NCBI GenBank assembly: GCA_029237695.1
Contig: CM055273.1
Span: forward strand, 55,417,968 to 55,481,967
Length of the DNA: 64,000 nt
From: Conchocele bisecta
Lineage: Eukaryota > Mollusca > Bivalvia > Lucinida > Thyasiridae
Direction: 5' to 3'
A program made the position numbers and the translations under genes. The notes under the pieces are model-generated. The model did no database searches and was not told the DNA's origin. It saw only the letters and a list, made by a program, of their open reading frames with translations. This document shows positions 32,869 through 43,910 of the stretch, in pieces; positions within the stretch are counted from its first letter, which is position 1, and each line of letters starts with the position of its first letter.

Positions 32869-33109
32869 CCCTTGGACCGCTACTCACAACAATTGTTGTC
32901 TGCTGTTGCTTTTATATATTTCCTTATTTCTCAATAAAACGTGGTTTGACAGCACATCAGAATCATTCCCAATGGAAATGATTGTGAAGTGCTGTCAAAA
33001 CATGTTGTAAATTATTCTAAAGTGCTGTTAAAGCATGTTTTTGATGATAAAAATGGAAAATAGAAAATTAACAGCAGATGACAAAAAAAATAAGATAGCG
33101 GTGTAAGGG
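32869..33109. mobile_element. TTAA-target MITE, type 1 (copy 4)
   Basis: TTAA at 32865-32868 and 33110-33113; ends CCCTTGGACCGC and GCGGTGTAAGGG. The central AATCATTCCCAATGGAAATG hairpin is followed by a partial arm duplication (CATGTTGTAAATTATTCTAA). Confidence 0.85.
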
Positions 33110-33264
33110 TTAATACAAACTGAACTAAAGAATGGTAATTATATACAGGTAGGATACATGTACATTCATAATATGTGACACACCACGAATTTATGATCAG
33201 TGTAGCCACAAATCTATTAAACATCATCGCAGTCTCACAAGAAGAAGGATTCAGAACGTGTCTT

Positions 33265-33450
33265 ACAAAAGTGGAATTTATCGGGGTATAAACTTAGAAA
33301 AGTCGCGGGAATACTGGGCGAAGCGAAAACAAATTACAATTTTCAAAAAATTTTTTTTTTTTTTTTTTCGAAAATTGTAATTTTTTAAGGCCTCGTCCAG
33401 TATTCCTGCGACTTTTCCAAGTTTATATCCCCGATAAATTCCACAAAAAG
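33265..33450. mobile_element. Palindrome with TGGAATTTATCGGGG arms
   Basis: GTGGAATTTATCGGGGTATA pairs with TATATCCCCGATAAATTCCA. Arms continue through GTCGCGGGAATACTGG to a T-run centre at about 33350. Confidence 0.7.
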
Positions 33451-34302
33451 GCCATTCATTCCTTATAATTCCAGCATTTGAAATAAATTCATCAAAAAAA
33501 TGTGTTTATTTTCCGTTTTCTTAAGAATTATTTTAACTGCGCCTCACGGTTACGGAAAGTAGTTCGGCGTGGGAGTTTACTGGGATATAAATTTTGGACA
33601 GAGACTTGCTACGGGCCAATCAAATGTTAGGGAATTGTGTAAATATTTTTGTGCTGGAATTATATCCTTATGGTATTAGTTATGCTTTTGCAAGACACGT
33701 CTTGACTGTATGATTGCACCGGAACGTCTTATCTAATAGATAGCTAATATCACTGATGTTGCGCACCGCATCGGCGTAAATTGTTTCTAGCCGAAATAGG
33801 CGCATGATTCCTCACAAATTCCAATTAAGCTACATGCAATATACGGCATAAACACGTGTTCTTCTCGTAACTGACGATTTGCGCCGGTTGCTAGACGAAA
33901 ACGCGTTTATGCCATAGCTCCAATTAGTAGAGCCGAGTGGCATCTCGTCAGGAAACCGGTGCATTTTTCGACGTGAAACATTTTACGCCGGCGCGGAGTG
34001 CGGCACCAGGGACTATGGTAAAAGAAAAGAAGCTGATATGCCAACCTAGGCCCCTTTTGTAATAGTGGGTCTTGTAATATATGCGATGCAAATGTTAATC
34101 ATATTTGATCACTGCCAGTCGCAGTGCATAAACAGGTCGAACACAATTAGAAGGTCATGGTAATAGGTTATGAAATCCTTCTGAATATCGTAAATAGTCG
34201 TGTTTTGTGTTTACCTAGCCACTCTAAAACGGGAATTTACATATTTCAATTGAGTATGTTATCGCACGCACGTAATTCTGTTTACGAATTGCTAACTGGT
34301 AT
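33451..34302. other. No gene recognised
   Basis: Short frames only and no paired terminal repeats. Words such as GCGTAAATTG and GACGATTTGCGCCGG are not repeated elsewhere in the window. Confidence 0.4.
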
Positions 34303-34303
34303 A

Positions 34304-34510
34304 CAGTGGGACCCCTCTAAACCGGACACCCTGGGGGGTCCCCAGGGTGTCCGGTTTAGAGAGGTTCCACAATAAAACAGACATATGAATACTTCAATAC
34401 TGCCTAGCGATCATGAACAGACATTATTATCGGAGGTAAATGACAGTGTAACATATCTAAATTAAGCTCAACTAGCGTTCCTCTGTGTTCGGTTCAGAGG
34501 GGTTCTACTG
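34304..34510. mobile_element. Pogo-like compound element
   Basis: TA-bounded; the left part is a palindrome CAGTGGGACCCCTCTAAACC / GGTTTAGAGAGGTTCCACA. The right outer arm GGTTCAGAGGGGTTCTACTG ends at 34510. Confidence 0.8.
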
Positions 34511-34639
34511 TATACCATTCCACAGCAACTTTTCAATAGCTTCATAATAGCTGGGTAAGGGCTGTAACTAATGTTGTGAGAACTTGCAGCCCATGGCATG
34601 TCAAACGTTGCTGTATTACATATCTATTTTATTATTATT

Positions 34640-34845
34640 GTATGTTTGTTATTCAATGTTGCGTTATTGTTATTCTATACTTCGTTATTGTCATTGTATG
34701 TTCGATATTCTTATTCAATGTTTCGTTATTGTTATTCAATGTTTCGTTATTCATATTTCAATGTTTCGTTATTGTTATTGTAAAACTTGTCATTCGTATT
34801 GTATGTCATGTGATTGTATAATTATCTTGTTATTCTTATTCGATG
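34640..34845 (+). repeat. Minisatellite, TTCGTTATTGTTATTCAATG units
   Basis: About eight diverged ~20-bp units of this sequence. The overlapping open frames are a by-product of the repeat. Confidence 0.75.
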
Positions 34846-34856
34846 TGTGCTAGTTT

Positions 34857-35316
34857 TATCCTTCGGAATGATGTAATGCGTTGCCCTTTGTAACAAGGCA
34901 TTTCATTGGCTTGTCATAAACGAACGTAGAGCGCGTGTATTCCGAATCGAGGTTACAGAAAATGCTACCACAATATTGTCAAGAACAATAATGTCACATT
35001 TTCTCTTAGTTTACTACAGTTTTGGTAAGTACAAACATGTTCCGAATATGTATTATGTCTCCCCATCATGGGCCAGGGGATTTGCCTTCGCCGAGTGTGC
35101 GTACACCTTTGGTGCAGTATAGTGGTTCCGGAACATGTTTGTACATACCAAAACTGTCGTAAACTAAGAGAAAGTGACATTCCTTGTTCTTGACAATATT
35201 GTGGTAGCATTTTCTGTAACCTCGATTCGGAATACACGCGCTCTGCGTTCGTTTATGACAAGCCAATGAAATGCCTTGTTACACAGGGAAACGTATTACA
35301 TCATTCCGAAGGATAA
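34857..35316. mobile_element. 460-bp imperfect palindrome
   Basis: TCCTTCGGAATGATGTAATG pairs with TTACATCATTCCGAAGGAT. Arms continue through CATTTCATTGGCTTGTCATA, TTCCGAATCGAGGTTACAGA and GTTTTGGTA and meet near 35090. A foldback element with no sister copy in the window. Confidence 0.75.
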
Positions 35317-35587
35317 TCAAAGTACTGAAAGTACTGACTGGCGGGAGACAAGTAGCCACTTGTGAATTTGCATACTCAGAAATTCCTTGACATAATATTA
35401 TGTGAAATCTTTTCAAAATTATGGCTGGGCGTAGGCCTACATACGTGTATGCTGCATGAACGGCAAAATGTTTTCATGAATTTTGTTTCGCTCACCCAGA
35501 TGGTAATTTTTCGAAAATCGCCCGTAAACCGCAATATGAAAAATAAATGGCCTTCGACGTCGCATTGCGACTGCGTGGTACACGATA

Positions 35588-35778
35588 CGGGGGGCGTCTC
35601 AATAACAGCAATTTGTTCTCTTCAAAAGTAAAGTTGGGCATGCCAACTATTTTACACATAATGTTGAGCATTGCCGTTGCTATTAATAACTTGCTTTCAG
35701 TTCACTCGCTGACTTTAAATGTCACCTGGCTGTTGTTAATTGCGAACGCAAATTGAGCCTATTGAGACGTCCCCCGAT
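35588..35778. mobile_element. Small TIR element with GGGGGCGTCTCAATA ends
   Basis: GGGGGCGTCTCAATAACAGC on the left faces TATTGAGACGTCCCCC on the right; AATTTG / CAAATT continues the arms. Confidence 0.6.
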
Positions 35779-36107
35779 GAAGAGAGAGCCACTTCCGAAA
35801 GTAGACCCGTGCAAACGGCCAGAATCACGATCCCAATAGCGTGGAGACAGTATGTCTCCCGCCAATAAAAACTACATTTCGTAAAATGAAAATTTCTCTG
35901 CTAAAATAAATAAAATTTCGCATAATATATCGATGTCTGGAGGGCTCTAGAAGCCAGCATTTGCGTTCTTTATAAAACAAAAAATTCCCCGGACGCCCTA
36001 GACAATTCGCGGCTGGCGCCGCTCAAGGCGCACCCCCTCAGCAAGATCTTGGTTACGCGCCTGAGCTCATGGAGTTACCACCTGGGCCATATCTTAGCAT
36101 GGAGAAG

Positions 36108-36194
36108 CGTTACGTAATAAGGACACTATAAAAGAATACGTACTTTGAATCGGTACTTGTTGTTGTTGTTAGTACCACGTGATCATACACCTTG
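36108..36194 (-). mobile_element. Half copy of the 5-bp-duplication palindromic element
   Basis: Only the right arm is present: CGTTACGTAATAAGGACACT through CCACGTGATCATACACCTTG. Confidence 0.8.
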
Positions 36195-36295
36195 ACCAAG
36201 CGACCTCAGTTGAGTCCCTGGAGACAACCAGAGCACCTGTAGATTCTGTTATTATCTTATTACAAAACAATACCAAGAAAGTACGTAATAGTTCC

Positions 36296-36499
36296 TGTAG
36301 CCGATTTCATCAAAATTGCAATGTATACTTATGTAGCAAAGTATACTTTGAGGGAGTAATCATTTATTTTTCCCGAAATGCATTATTTCATATAGACTGC
36401 ATATATTTGATGATTAAAAGTATGCAGAATTATTATAAAAATTAACAAAATATTGAAAATGTCTCCGCCAAGATACTGAATGTTTGTGAAATAGGCTAC
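36296..36499. mobile_element. ATTTCATCAACATTGC palindrome (copy 3), degraded
   Basis: GTAGCCGATTTCATCAAAAT on the left and GTGAAATAGGCTAC on the right. The right arm is mostly eroded. Confidence 0.7.
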
Positions 36500-36939
36500 A
36501 TATAGTAATAAAATAAAATTCACAAGCCGCTCGGCTATATCTACGCTACCTCGCGGGGGGGGAGGGGGGGGGGGGGGGGGGCGTACTCTGGTCCGTTTGC
36601 TGGGCAGCTTACGGGCTGGACGTTACAATATGTAGCCCAATTCAATACCAAGTCTGATTTCGGACGAGATAAATGCGATAACAAATTTTAAACACAGAAA
36701 TCTCTACAATGACTATCGATAGTGCACAGTCATACAGGCTATATTACCTGTACACAGACTATTCACCATCAATACAGTTACTGAATGTAGTGCAGTAAGG
36801 AATATTGCTTTCATAAATGTGTTGCTAGCAGACTATATGTGGCGTGACCTGCTGATTTACACAGTGTAACATGGCCATCTAATATGGCAAACCTAAATGG
36901 CCCTCGGACTACATGCCCAGAAATGCGTGGTGTTGTAGG
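36500..36939. other. No gene; G-run
   Basis: A poly-G tract lies at about 36554-36581. Nothing else was recognised. Confidence 0.45.
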
Positions 36940-36944
36940 AATAT

Positions 36945-37361
36945 CAAGGTGCATGATCACGTGGTCACAACAACAACAACGTCGCCCACTCCGAAGTAAG
37001 TATTATTTGATATTTTCCTTAATATGCAACGGATTTTGATGAAATATGGCACAGCAAACGCGTCTTCGTGAGCTGCATTTGGTGGTCCAGGGAGTTTGGC
37101 ACAGACTTCTGTCGTTTTTTCGAATAATCGATTTCCGTGTCGGAGACACGGACATAGATTCTTCGCAAAAACGACAGAGGTTTGGGCGAAAATACAGAGA
37201 CCACCACATGCAGCTTAACAAGACGCGTTTGATGCGCCATATTGCATCAAAATCCGTTAGGTAATAAGAACACTATAAAAGAATACGTACTTTGAATCAG
37301 ATGGATTCTGGAAATTTCAGTACTTGTTGTTGTTGTTAGTACCACGTGATCATACGCCTTG
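36945..37361 (+). mobile_element. Palindromic element with 5-bp target duplication (copy 4)
   Basis: Ends CAAGGTGCATGATCACGTGG and CCACGTGATCATACGCCTTG. AATAT lies at 36940-36944 and 37362-37366. Longest intact copy (417 bp), with arms meeting at CGTGTCGGAGACACG. Confidence 0.9.
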
Positions 37362-37366
37362 AATAT

Positions 37367-38041
37367 ATTACTGATGAATACTTCAACGCGTCAGATAGCT
37401 TGATGACTCTATTCGGTACGCATTCCTATCTGCTGAGTAAATGTGCGTATATGCACTCTGTATGCTTTTAATAACCACGCACACATTCCATATACAGTAA
37501 TATATAAATAGCGCGTATTGCATTTCCAACCAAGTGGGTATCCACGCAGTCTGTTCAGGGTTCTCGATCGTTGTTCGCAATTATTAAGCAGATACATGTA
37601 TATCGCCAATTAAACATCAAACGGACAACGTGGAGTAGTATTATTCCGCATGCATGCACCACTGATCGGTGACTACATAATCATTGGATATAAGTGTAAT
37701 AGTCCCTGTTTATCAGACCGTGCCCAATATCACGAATACCGCTCGGCAGTATGCAACCTAGAAAAGACAATATATAGTCGGAACGTCGCCTATTCGCTGT
37801 ATCCATGGGTGCATTGATCAAGATGACCTCACGGGAGAAACATGTTAACATATAGTTTGTTTTTGTATGCGCGTGGTAACAGCTGAACCCAACCAACACA
37901 AATAATTGCATACTAATGTTATGATATACGGCGTCTTATCGACCATGTATGTCATACAATAATCATTGGATCGCTTGGTTATTGAAACCATTTGTGAAAC
38001 GTGTCAATACATTGATATTGCCGCCCGCCGGTAGTATGGAA
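37367..38041. other. No gene recognised
   Basis: No domain-bearing frame and no paired terminal repeats. Confidence 0.4.
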
Positions 38042-38250
38042 CGCCAACTCTACATAAACTCAAATAATTTAGTGCTAGCTCTAAATACTTAGAGGTAGCA
38101 TCAATTATTTAGAGCTGGCTCCAAATCATTTGAAGAGCTCTCAAAATCAGTTGGAGCTAGCCCTAAATATGTAATGCTAGCTATAATTATTTAATTTAGA
38201 GCTTGCAATACTTATTTGAGTTTATGTAGATTTGGCGTTCCAGGAACATG
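38042..38250. mobile_element. AGCTCTAAAT foldback (copy 1 of a pair)
   Basis: Ends GGAACGCCAACTCTACATAA and ATGTAGATTTGGCGTTCC. The body is reiterated GCTAGCTCTAAATA / TATTTAGAGCTAGC words at about 21-22 bp. A 12-bp linker separates it from the next copy. Confidence 0.75.
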
Positions 38251-38262
38251 ATCACGTGGTTC

Positions 38263-38379
38263 CATGAACGCCAAATCTACATAAACTCAAACAATTAATA
38301 CTAGCTCTAACTATTTAATGCCAGCTCTACATATTTTATGCTAGCAATAATTATTTGAGTTTATGTAGATTTGGCGTTC
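38263..38379. mobile_element. AGCTCTAAAT foldback (copy 2 of a pair)
   Basis: Ends TGAACGCCAAATCTACATAA and ATGTAGATTTGGCGTTCA. A shorter body of the same repeat words. Confidence 0.75.
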
Positions 38380-38736
38380 AATATGGGTGGGAGTTTTGTG
38401 GCAACGGGTATACGCCTTATGCACATCAATTTTATTCTAGCCCGGTGAGGTGGGCGGGTAGGGGAGAGGTCGGATTCATGTATCCAGGAATTACATGTAA
38501 TTAAGTGGGGCTTACATGTGTGTCATTTTCAGTAGATCTGGGGTCCATTTAACTTAGCTTCGTACGGTAAAACTGTTCATACAAATATATTTTCTAATAC
38601 TACCATTTTTCACCCATATGTGCAACTCATTTAAAAATGCGAACACATCTACTAATAATTTGACAACAGTGACTGTCAGTGCTAAAACTTGCCCGTGCTA
38701 AAACTGGTAACCGTTAATGTACACTTATATACTTAT

Positions 38737-39033
38737 ACACCGTCAACACAGTGCGTATGTGCCGTGAAACACGGTGCCGTAAAACATTTTTGATATCCTG
38801 TCAATACGACATAATCACAGCGTATGAATATGTGCGGTGGCTGGGGTTATTTGTTTGCCTTTTAAAGCCATTTTAGGTGTTGACGGGATAAATAGAATAG
38901 TAGGTTAGTGCTGTGAATGGGAAAATATATCTGGCGCGGCACGGAAACGGGATGTGCTCGACAGAGCCTCGCCCATCCTAAGCCTTGCCAAATATGTTTT
39001 CCCATTCACGGCACTAACCTACTATTCTCTATA
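38737..39033 (+). mobile_element. Two-module element (copy 5)
   Basis: CCGTCAACACAGTGCGTATG module, then GTGTTGACGGGATAAATAGA and the GTAGGTTAGTGCTGTGAATG palindrome. The hairpin has lost part of the CCCGTTTCC arm. Confidence 0.8.
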
Positions 39034-39045
39034 TACACTTCTTAG

Positions 39046-39292
39046 CCAGTGGCCCGTTTCGCTAAACTTCGTACTACAAAAATGTTCGTAAATGCAACTT
39101 TATGATAGTCTGTACAGTGCACATTAACACTGTTTTCTTGTAAACAATTATTGGATTTACATTTATTGAGCATAGGCTGCATATGCAGCCTATGCTCAAT
39201 AAATGTAAATCCATCAATTTCATTTTCCACACATTTCTAAATTTGCACTTACGAACATTTTAGTCGTACGAAGTTTAGTGAAACGGACCCAG
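39046..39292. mobile_element. GGCCGTTTCACTAAAC palindrome family (copy 4)
   Basis: Starts GGCCCGTTTCGCTAAACTTC, ends AAGTTTAGTGAAACGGACCC. The central AGGCTGCATATGCAGCCT hairpin is intact. Confidence 0.85.
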
Positions 39293-39324
39293 ATATGCAA
39301 GCGCACTATGTCAGCCTGATATGG

Positions 39325-39458
39325 ACAGTTCAACCTCTCTACAACAGCCACTCACGGGAAGACACGAAAGAAATTATCCAATTAGGAAACAAACTATTGG
39401 CTGTTAAAGGGCGTGGGCTGTTGTAGAGAGGTGGTAGCCATTCATAGAGGTTCCAATG
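39325..39458. mobile_element. Pogo-like element, ACAACAGCCAC type
   Basis: Ends CAGTTCAACCTCTCTACAAC and TAGAGGTTCCAATG. It contains GAAATTATCCAATTAGGAAA, matching the part of the 9507 copy that lies beyond its nested MITE. It shares its right TA with the next element. Confidence 0.75.
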
Positions 39459-39460
39459 TA

Positions 39461-39649
39461 CAGTGAAACCTCCCAGGGTGTCCGGTTTGGAGAGGTTTTA
39501 CTGTAAATCAGGCATTTGGTCACTCTGAGCCACAGTTGTGTGGTATGCGATCATGAACAGACATTATCACCTGAGATAATTCACCAAGAAAGTCATCAAA
39601 TTAAGATCATAGATGTTTTCTTAGTGTCCGGTTTAGAGATGTTCCACTG
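39461..39649. mobile_element. Pogo-like compound element
   Basis: Starts CAGTGAAACCTCCCAGGGTG, has an internal GAGAGGTTTTACTG arm near 39490, and ends GGTTTAGAGATGTTCCACTG. Confidence 0.75.
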
Positions 39650-39784
39650 TATATGGTTGCTAACGACCTGGTGTATGTTTCACCGACAACTGGCGATCAC
39701 AGGTGCTTGAAGAACGGTTAATATTTCTGTGTTTTATCGGTTATTTCGGGTGATTTGGGTACATAGTTACCGACATACAATTTA

Positions 39785-39866
39785 CGTCATCTCCGGCGCG
39801 GGGTGATCTGGGACTTCACTGATCGCAAATGTCATAACCCCCATTTCACCCGACACAGCCACGTAC
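39785..39866. mobile_element. TA-target MITE fragment, TGTGGCTGTGACTGG family
   Basis: The right end CCCCCATTTCACCCGACACA followed by GCCACGTA, preceded by GACTTCACTGATCGCAAAT. Confidence 0.6.
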
Positions 39867-39892
39867 ATTTCCGTCGGTAGAACACTCAATCG

Positions 39893-40175
39893 TATGGAAG
39901 CCCTGGAGGGACTTCCGACTTCTTTACTTCCGACTTCCGACTTCATCACTTCTGACTTCATTACTTCAGACTTCATCACTTCTGACTTGGAAGTAATGAA
40001 GTCGGAAGTCGGAAGTAATGAAGTCGGAAGTGATGAAGTCAGAAGTGATGGAGTCGGAAGTCAGAAGTAATGAAGTCGGAAGTAATGAAGTCAGAAGTGA
40101 TGAAGTTAGAAGTCGGAAGTAATGAAGTCGGAAGTCGGAAGTAAAGAAGTCGGAAGTCCCTCCAGGGCTTCCATA
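39893..40175. mobile_element. Minisatellite foldback, type c, with perfect 6-bp target duplication
   Basis: Ends TATGGAAGCCCTGGAGGGAC and its exact inverse. CAATCG lies at 39887-39892 and 40176-40181. The body is a short arm of TTCCGACTTCATTACTTC units and a long inverted arm of GAAGTAATGAAGTCG (15 bp) mixed with GAAGTCG. The ends match types a and b in pattern though the body is unrelated. Confidence 0.9.
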
Positions 40176-40376
40176 CAATCGTGATACCGTTTAGACAAAC
40201 ATATCATTACGAGAAACATGTCCGGAAAGTAGTTCAGCGTTAGGAAGCACGGTAACATTGACCTTAAAATTGCGGTTTATGTACACATTGCAGATCATTA
40301 CAAACGGCACTGTTCGAATAGTTCAGCCACGTGTTTTGAAAGTATGACACGTTGACACAACCTGGATATATATGAA

Positions 40377-40589
40377 CAGTGAAACCTCTCTAAACCGGAC
40401 ACCCTGGGAGGTCCCCAGTGTGCCCGGCTAAGAGACATTTCACTGTAAATCAGGCATTTGATCACGCTGAGTCATATTTGTGTGCTATGCGATCACGAAC
40501 AGACATTATCACCTGAGATAAATGACCAAGAAACTCATCTAAAAGATCATATGTGTTGTATAGGTGTCCGGTTTAGAGAGGCTCCACTG
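40377..40589. mobile_element. Pogo-like compound element
   Basis: Left palindrome CAGTGAAACCTCTCTAAACC / GCTAAGAGACATTTCACTG, then a ~115-bp spacer with GATCACGAACAGACATTATC, then GGTTTAGAGAGGCTCCACTG. Confidence 0.8.
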
Positions 40590-40696
40590 TATACGTATGT
40601 TTTACCAAGAAAAGTCATTAAAAATATGCATACCGTCATACGTTCACAGAGTATATAAAAGTCTGGCGGTATCTAACTTTATTAACCAGACCAAAT

Positions 40697-41096
40697 CAAT
40701 GTGTATGATAACGTTGTTATAACAACAACAACAACAAGTACTGAAACTTCCAGAAGCCCTCCGATTCAAAGCCCACGTATTATTGTATTTTTTCCTTATT
40801 ATGTAACGGATTGTGATGAAATATGGCGCATCCAACGCGTTGCTGCATTTGCTGGTCTCGGTACTTTGGCCCAAACGTCTGACACGGAAATCGATTCTTC
40901 GCAAAAACGACATAAGTATGTGCCGAACTCCTGAACCATCAAATACAGCTCATGAAGACGCGTTTGCTGTGCCATATTTCATCAAAATCCGTTGCATATG
41001 AAGGAAAATATAAAATAGTACTTATTTTGGAGTGGCGCGCTTTCAACACTTTCAGCCATTGTTGTTGTTGTTGCAACCACGTGATCATGCACCTTG
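40697..41096 (-). mobile_element. Palindromic element with 5-bp target duplication (copy 5)
   Basis: Ends CAATGTGTATGATAACG and CCACGTGATCATGCACCTTG. CAAAT lies at 40692-40696 and 41097-41101. The subterminal (AAC)n and (GTT)n tracts are intact. Confidence 0.88.
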
Positions 41097-41214
41097 CAAA
41101 TGCAATTCAGTAAACTGAACACACAGACAATATTATTGTGTTTCGTTGTGTCTGATTATAATGTATGTCCTTGATTGCAAAGGATTTCATTGCAGTGGTC
41201 ATATGCCTGAATTA

Positions 41215-41247
41215 CAGGCTGTCCGGTTTAGAGAGGTTCCACCATAG
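41215..41247 (+). mobile_element. Pogo-like end fragment
   Basis: A single arm, GTCCGGTTTAGAGAGGTTCC followed by ACCATA. Confidence 0.55.
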
Positions 41248-41597
41248 TTTAATTCCGTGTTTTTATTTCGTCTACTAGTCGACTGTTTTTGAGGGGAAAT
41301 TAATTCCTTTTTAGAACTTGGTCACCCCTGGCGCGAAGGTTCAACTCGCACCGAGTCGTTGTCAGTGGTTAGGAAGTGTAAACGTGCTTTCGGATGGACG
41401 AAAGGACGTCATTATCCTGACAAGTTCCGTTTAGTTGATAATGAAAGGAAGAGAATGTTATTTAATATCCGTAGTCGGCTTGATGTTTATTGATAGCTGT
41501 AGCATATGTTCCTTACAAAGTCAATGCCCTGTTGTATCAGTGGTATATATCTATATGTGATACAAGGTACCTTGTGATGTTTGATTCCGATGTCAGC
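41248..41597. other. No gene recognised
   Basis: No recognisable domain or paired repeats. Confidence 0.4.
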
Positions 41598-41827
41598 CTT
41601 AAACTTCGTACGACTAAAATGTTCGTAAGTGCAAATTTAGGATCGTTTGGAAATTTCAATTGATGAATTTACATTTATTGAGCATAGGCTGCATATGCAG
41701 CCTATGCTCAATAAATGTAAATCCAATAATTGTTTACAAGAAAACGTTGTTAATGTTGAATGTACAGACTATCATAATTTTGCACTTACGAACATTTTAG
41801 TCTTACGAAGTTTAGCGAAACGGCCCC
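41598..41827. mobile_element. GGCCGTTTCACTAAAC palindrome family (copy 5)
   Basis: The left end is eroded to CCTTAAACTTCGTACGAC; the right end is AGTTTAGCGAAACGGCCCCC. Central hairpin intact. Inverted relative to copy 2. Confidence 0.82.
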
Positions 41828-42238
41828 CTGCGCCGGCTGCTCTGGGCATGCACTGATCATTAATACGTCGCAAGGAAACAATATTAGAATCTGGTTTAAC
41901 AATGCGATCGTGTAGCATGATCAGCATCCATGCTGGTCGTCAAGTATCTTCAATCGGCTTTGTCGCTAGTGGCATATTTCATGAACCGACAGCTGAGAAA
42001 AGAGACATGGTGGCGTTTGTCACCAGCGTAGGTCCAGACCAGACTGCGCGTCAGTCTGATCAGGTTATACGATGTTTGCCATTCCACCACTGCAGTGTAT
42101 GACTATATATAGAATCGCAAGAAATAATTTCTAGCGCGATAAAACTGATCAACGTAGGAAACACTGATATTTCAAGTAAGCTACGTTCTGATGTGCAGTG
42201 ATATCTGACACGGAACGCTACATTGTACCTATAAGCTT

Positions 42239-42568
42239 AGAGCACGGTTCATCCGCGTGATCGAGGCTAATACGCGGTATGTATCAAGCCGTCAACACAG
42301 GGCGTATGTGCCGTGAAACACGGTGCCGTGAAACATTTTTAATATCCTGTCAATACTACCTAATCACTGCGTGATAAATAAAATAGTAGGTTAGTGCCGT
42401 GAATGGGAAAAATATCTAGTGCGGCACGGAAACGGGATGTGCTCGGCAGAACCTCATCCATCCCGTTTCCTAAGCCTTGCCAGATATTTTCCCCATTCAC
42501 GGCACTAACCTACTTTTCTCTATTTAGCGAGCGGAGTATCGATCGTACAGGCGGACAACCATACAATG
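42239..42568. mobile_element. CACGGTTCGTCCGC palindrome (copy 2), interrupted
   Basis: The left arm GAGCACGGTTCATCCGCGTG (42239) and right arm GATCGTACAGGCGGACAACC (42549) are separated by a two-module element at 42290-42524. The intact copy is at 31228. Confidence 0.65.
42290..42524 (+). mobile_element. Two-module element (copy 6), nested
   Basis: GCCGTCAACACAGGGCGTAT module, shortened, then the GTAGGTTAGTGCCGTGAATG palindrome ending CACTAACCTACTTTTCTCTA. Confidence 0.8.
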
Positions 42569-42585
42569 TTATTTACCCCACCCTT

Positions 42586-42770
42586 ATATGTGGCTGTGAC
42601 TGGACAACTGGGACTAATGAGGTTTTGCGACCAGTATAGATCCAGATCAGCCTGTGCATCTGCAGTCTGATCAAGATCTGCACTGTCCGCAATTCCATTT
42701 GCACCAGGACGATTACATAGTGAACAGTGTTGACCCTGATTACAATGAGTAGGTTGATTTGTGAGTAACA
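42586..42770. mobile_element. TA-target MITE, TGTGGCTGTGACTGG family, right end lost
   Basis: TATGTGGCTGTGACTGGACA then AGATCCAGATCAGCCTGTGC and TCTGATCAAGATCTGCACTG. The right inverted end is not found. Confidence 0.7.
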
Positions 42771-43213
42771 CCGGTCGTAAAATACCAATAAACCATTTTT
42801 GTCACGACGAGTTGATTCAAAACGACTTGTAGCATCGGCGGTCGACATGGTGATAGGATGGTATACTGTACTGTTTTACTTATATAGAAAACAAAAAAAC
42901 ACATTAATTTTTGTAGTCAATGTTTAATCACTAAACAATAACTACGTTTGTGTTCTTTTCTACATATCAACTCGTATATTACACCATTCTGTCACCATGC
43001 CGACGGTGTGTGGTTTGTAATTGGCGGGATTTTGTTTGGGATTATTTCATGTATATAGCATATGGGTAAAAACTGCATTTCCATATATAGATGCTGAATT
43101 ATGATAAGGTTACTGAAATATACTTATATTTAGTAAACAGAATGTATTTTACATGTTAAATGATTATAATTATTCAAACTTATTTGTCATGAAATAATAT
43201 AACATTTTGTAAG

Positions 43214-43910
43214 GCGCGCGATTATAAATATTTCCGATCACGCATCTCGTTCCTATGGAAGTCCATCAGGGCCACTTCACTTTTTTTTAATTTATTCAAG
43301 ATGTTTTCTTGAATTTTCAAGTTCTTTTCTTGAATTTTCAAGATCTTTTCTTGAATTTTGTTTTCAAGTTCTTTTCTTGAATTTTCAAGTTCTTTTCTTG
43401 AATTTTCAAGATCTTTTCTTGAATTTTCAAGATGTTTTCTTGAATTTTCTTTCTTGAATTTTCAAGATGTTTTCTTGAATTTTCAAGATCAAGAAAAGAT
43501 CTTGAAAATTCAAGAAAACATCTTGAAAATTCAAGAAAAGATCTCGAAAATTCAAGAAAAGATAAAAAAAAAAGTGAAGTGGCCCTAATGGGCTTGTACG
43601 TTCCCGCTCAGGCACAACCAATCCCCCATCTCGACCTCGCGTACACGCCCCGAGTACGTGTTCAGAAAGCTTTATAAGCGCGGGTCTAGCTCTTCGTGTT
43701 CTGTAATTTGGATATACTAATATAACATGTTGTATGACGCGCGATTATAAATATTTCCGATCACGCATCTCGTTCTAATGACCAAAGTCGGGAAGCGAGA
43801 TCAGCCGGTGCTGTGCTGTGCTCAGTCACGACCAATCACCCATCTCGACCTCGCGTACACATCCCGAGTACGTGCTCAGAAAGCTCTATAAGTGCGGGCC
43901 TAGCTCTTCG
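43214..43910 (+). repeat. Tandem duplication split by a foldback insertion
   Basis: Copy 1 is 43214-43253 plus 43599-43706; copy 2 is 43735-43910. Shared words are CGCGCGATTATAAATATTTC, CCGATCACGCATCTCGTT, CATCTCGACCTCGCGTACAC and CTATAAGTGCGGGCCTAGCT. Copy 2 lacks the foldback element and so acts as an empty site. Confidence 0.8.
43254..43598. mobile_element. Minisatellite foldback, type b, with 6-bp target duplication
   Basis: The left end TATGGAAGTCCATCAGGGCC and right end GGCCCTAATGGGCTTGTA. CGTTCC lies at 43248-43253 and 43599-43604. The inverted arms are 21-bp units alternating TTCAAGAAAAGATCTTGAAA and variants with GAAC or ACATC in the middle. Inserted into one copy of a local duplication. 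Confidence 0.9.
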
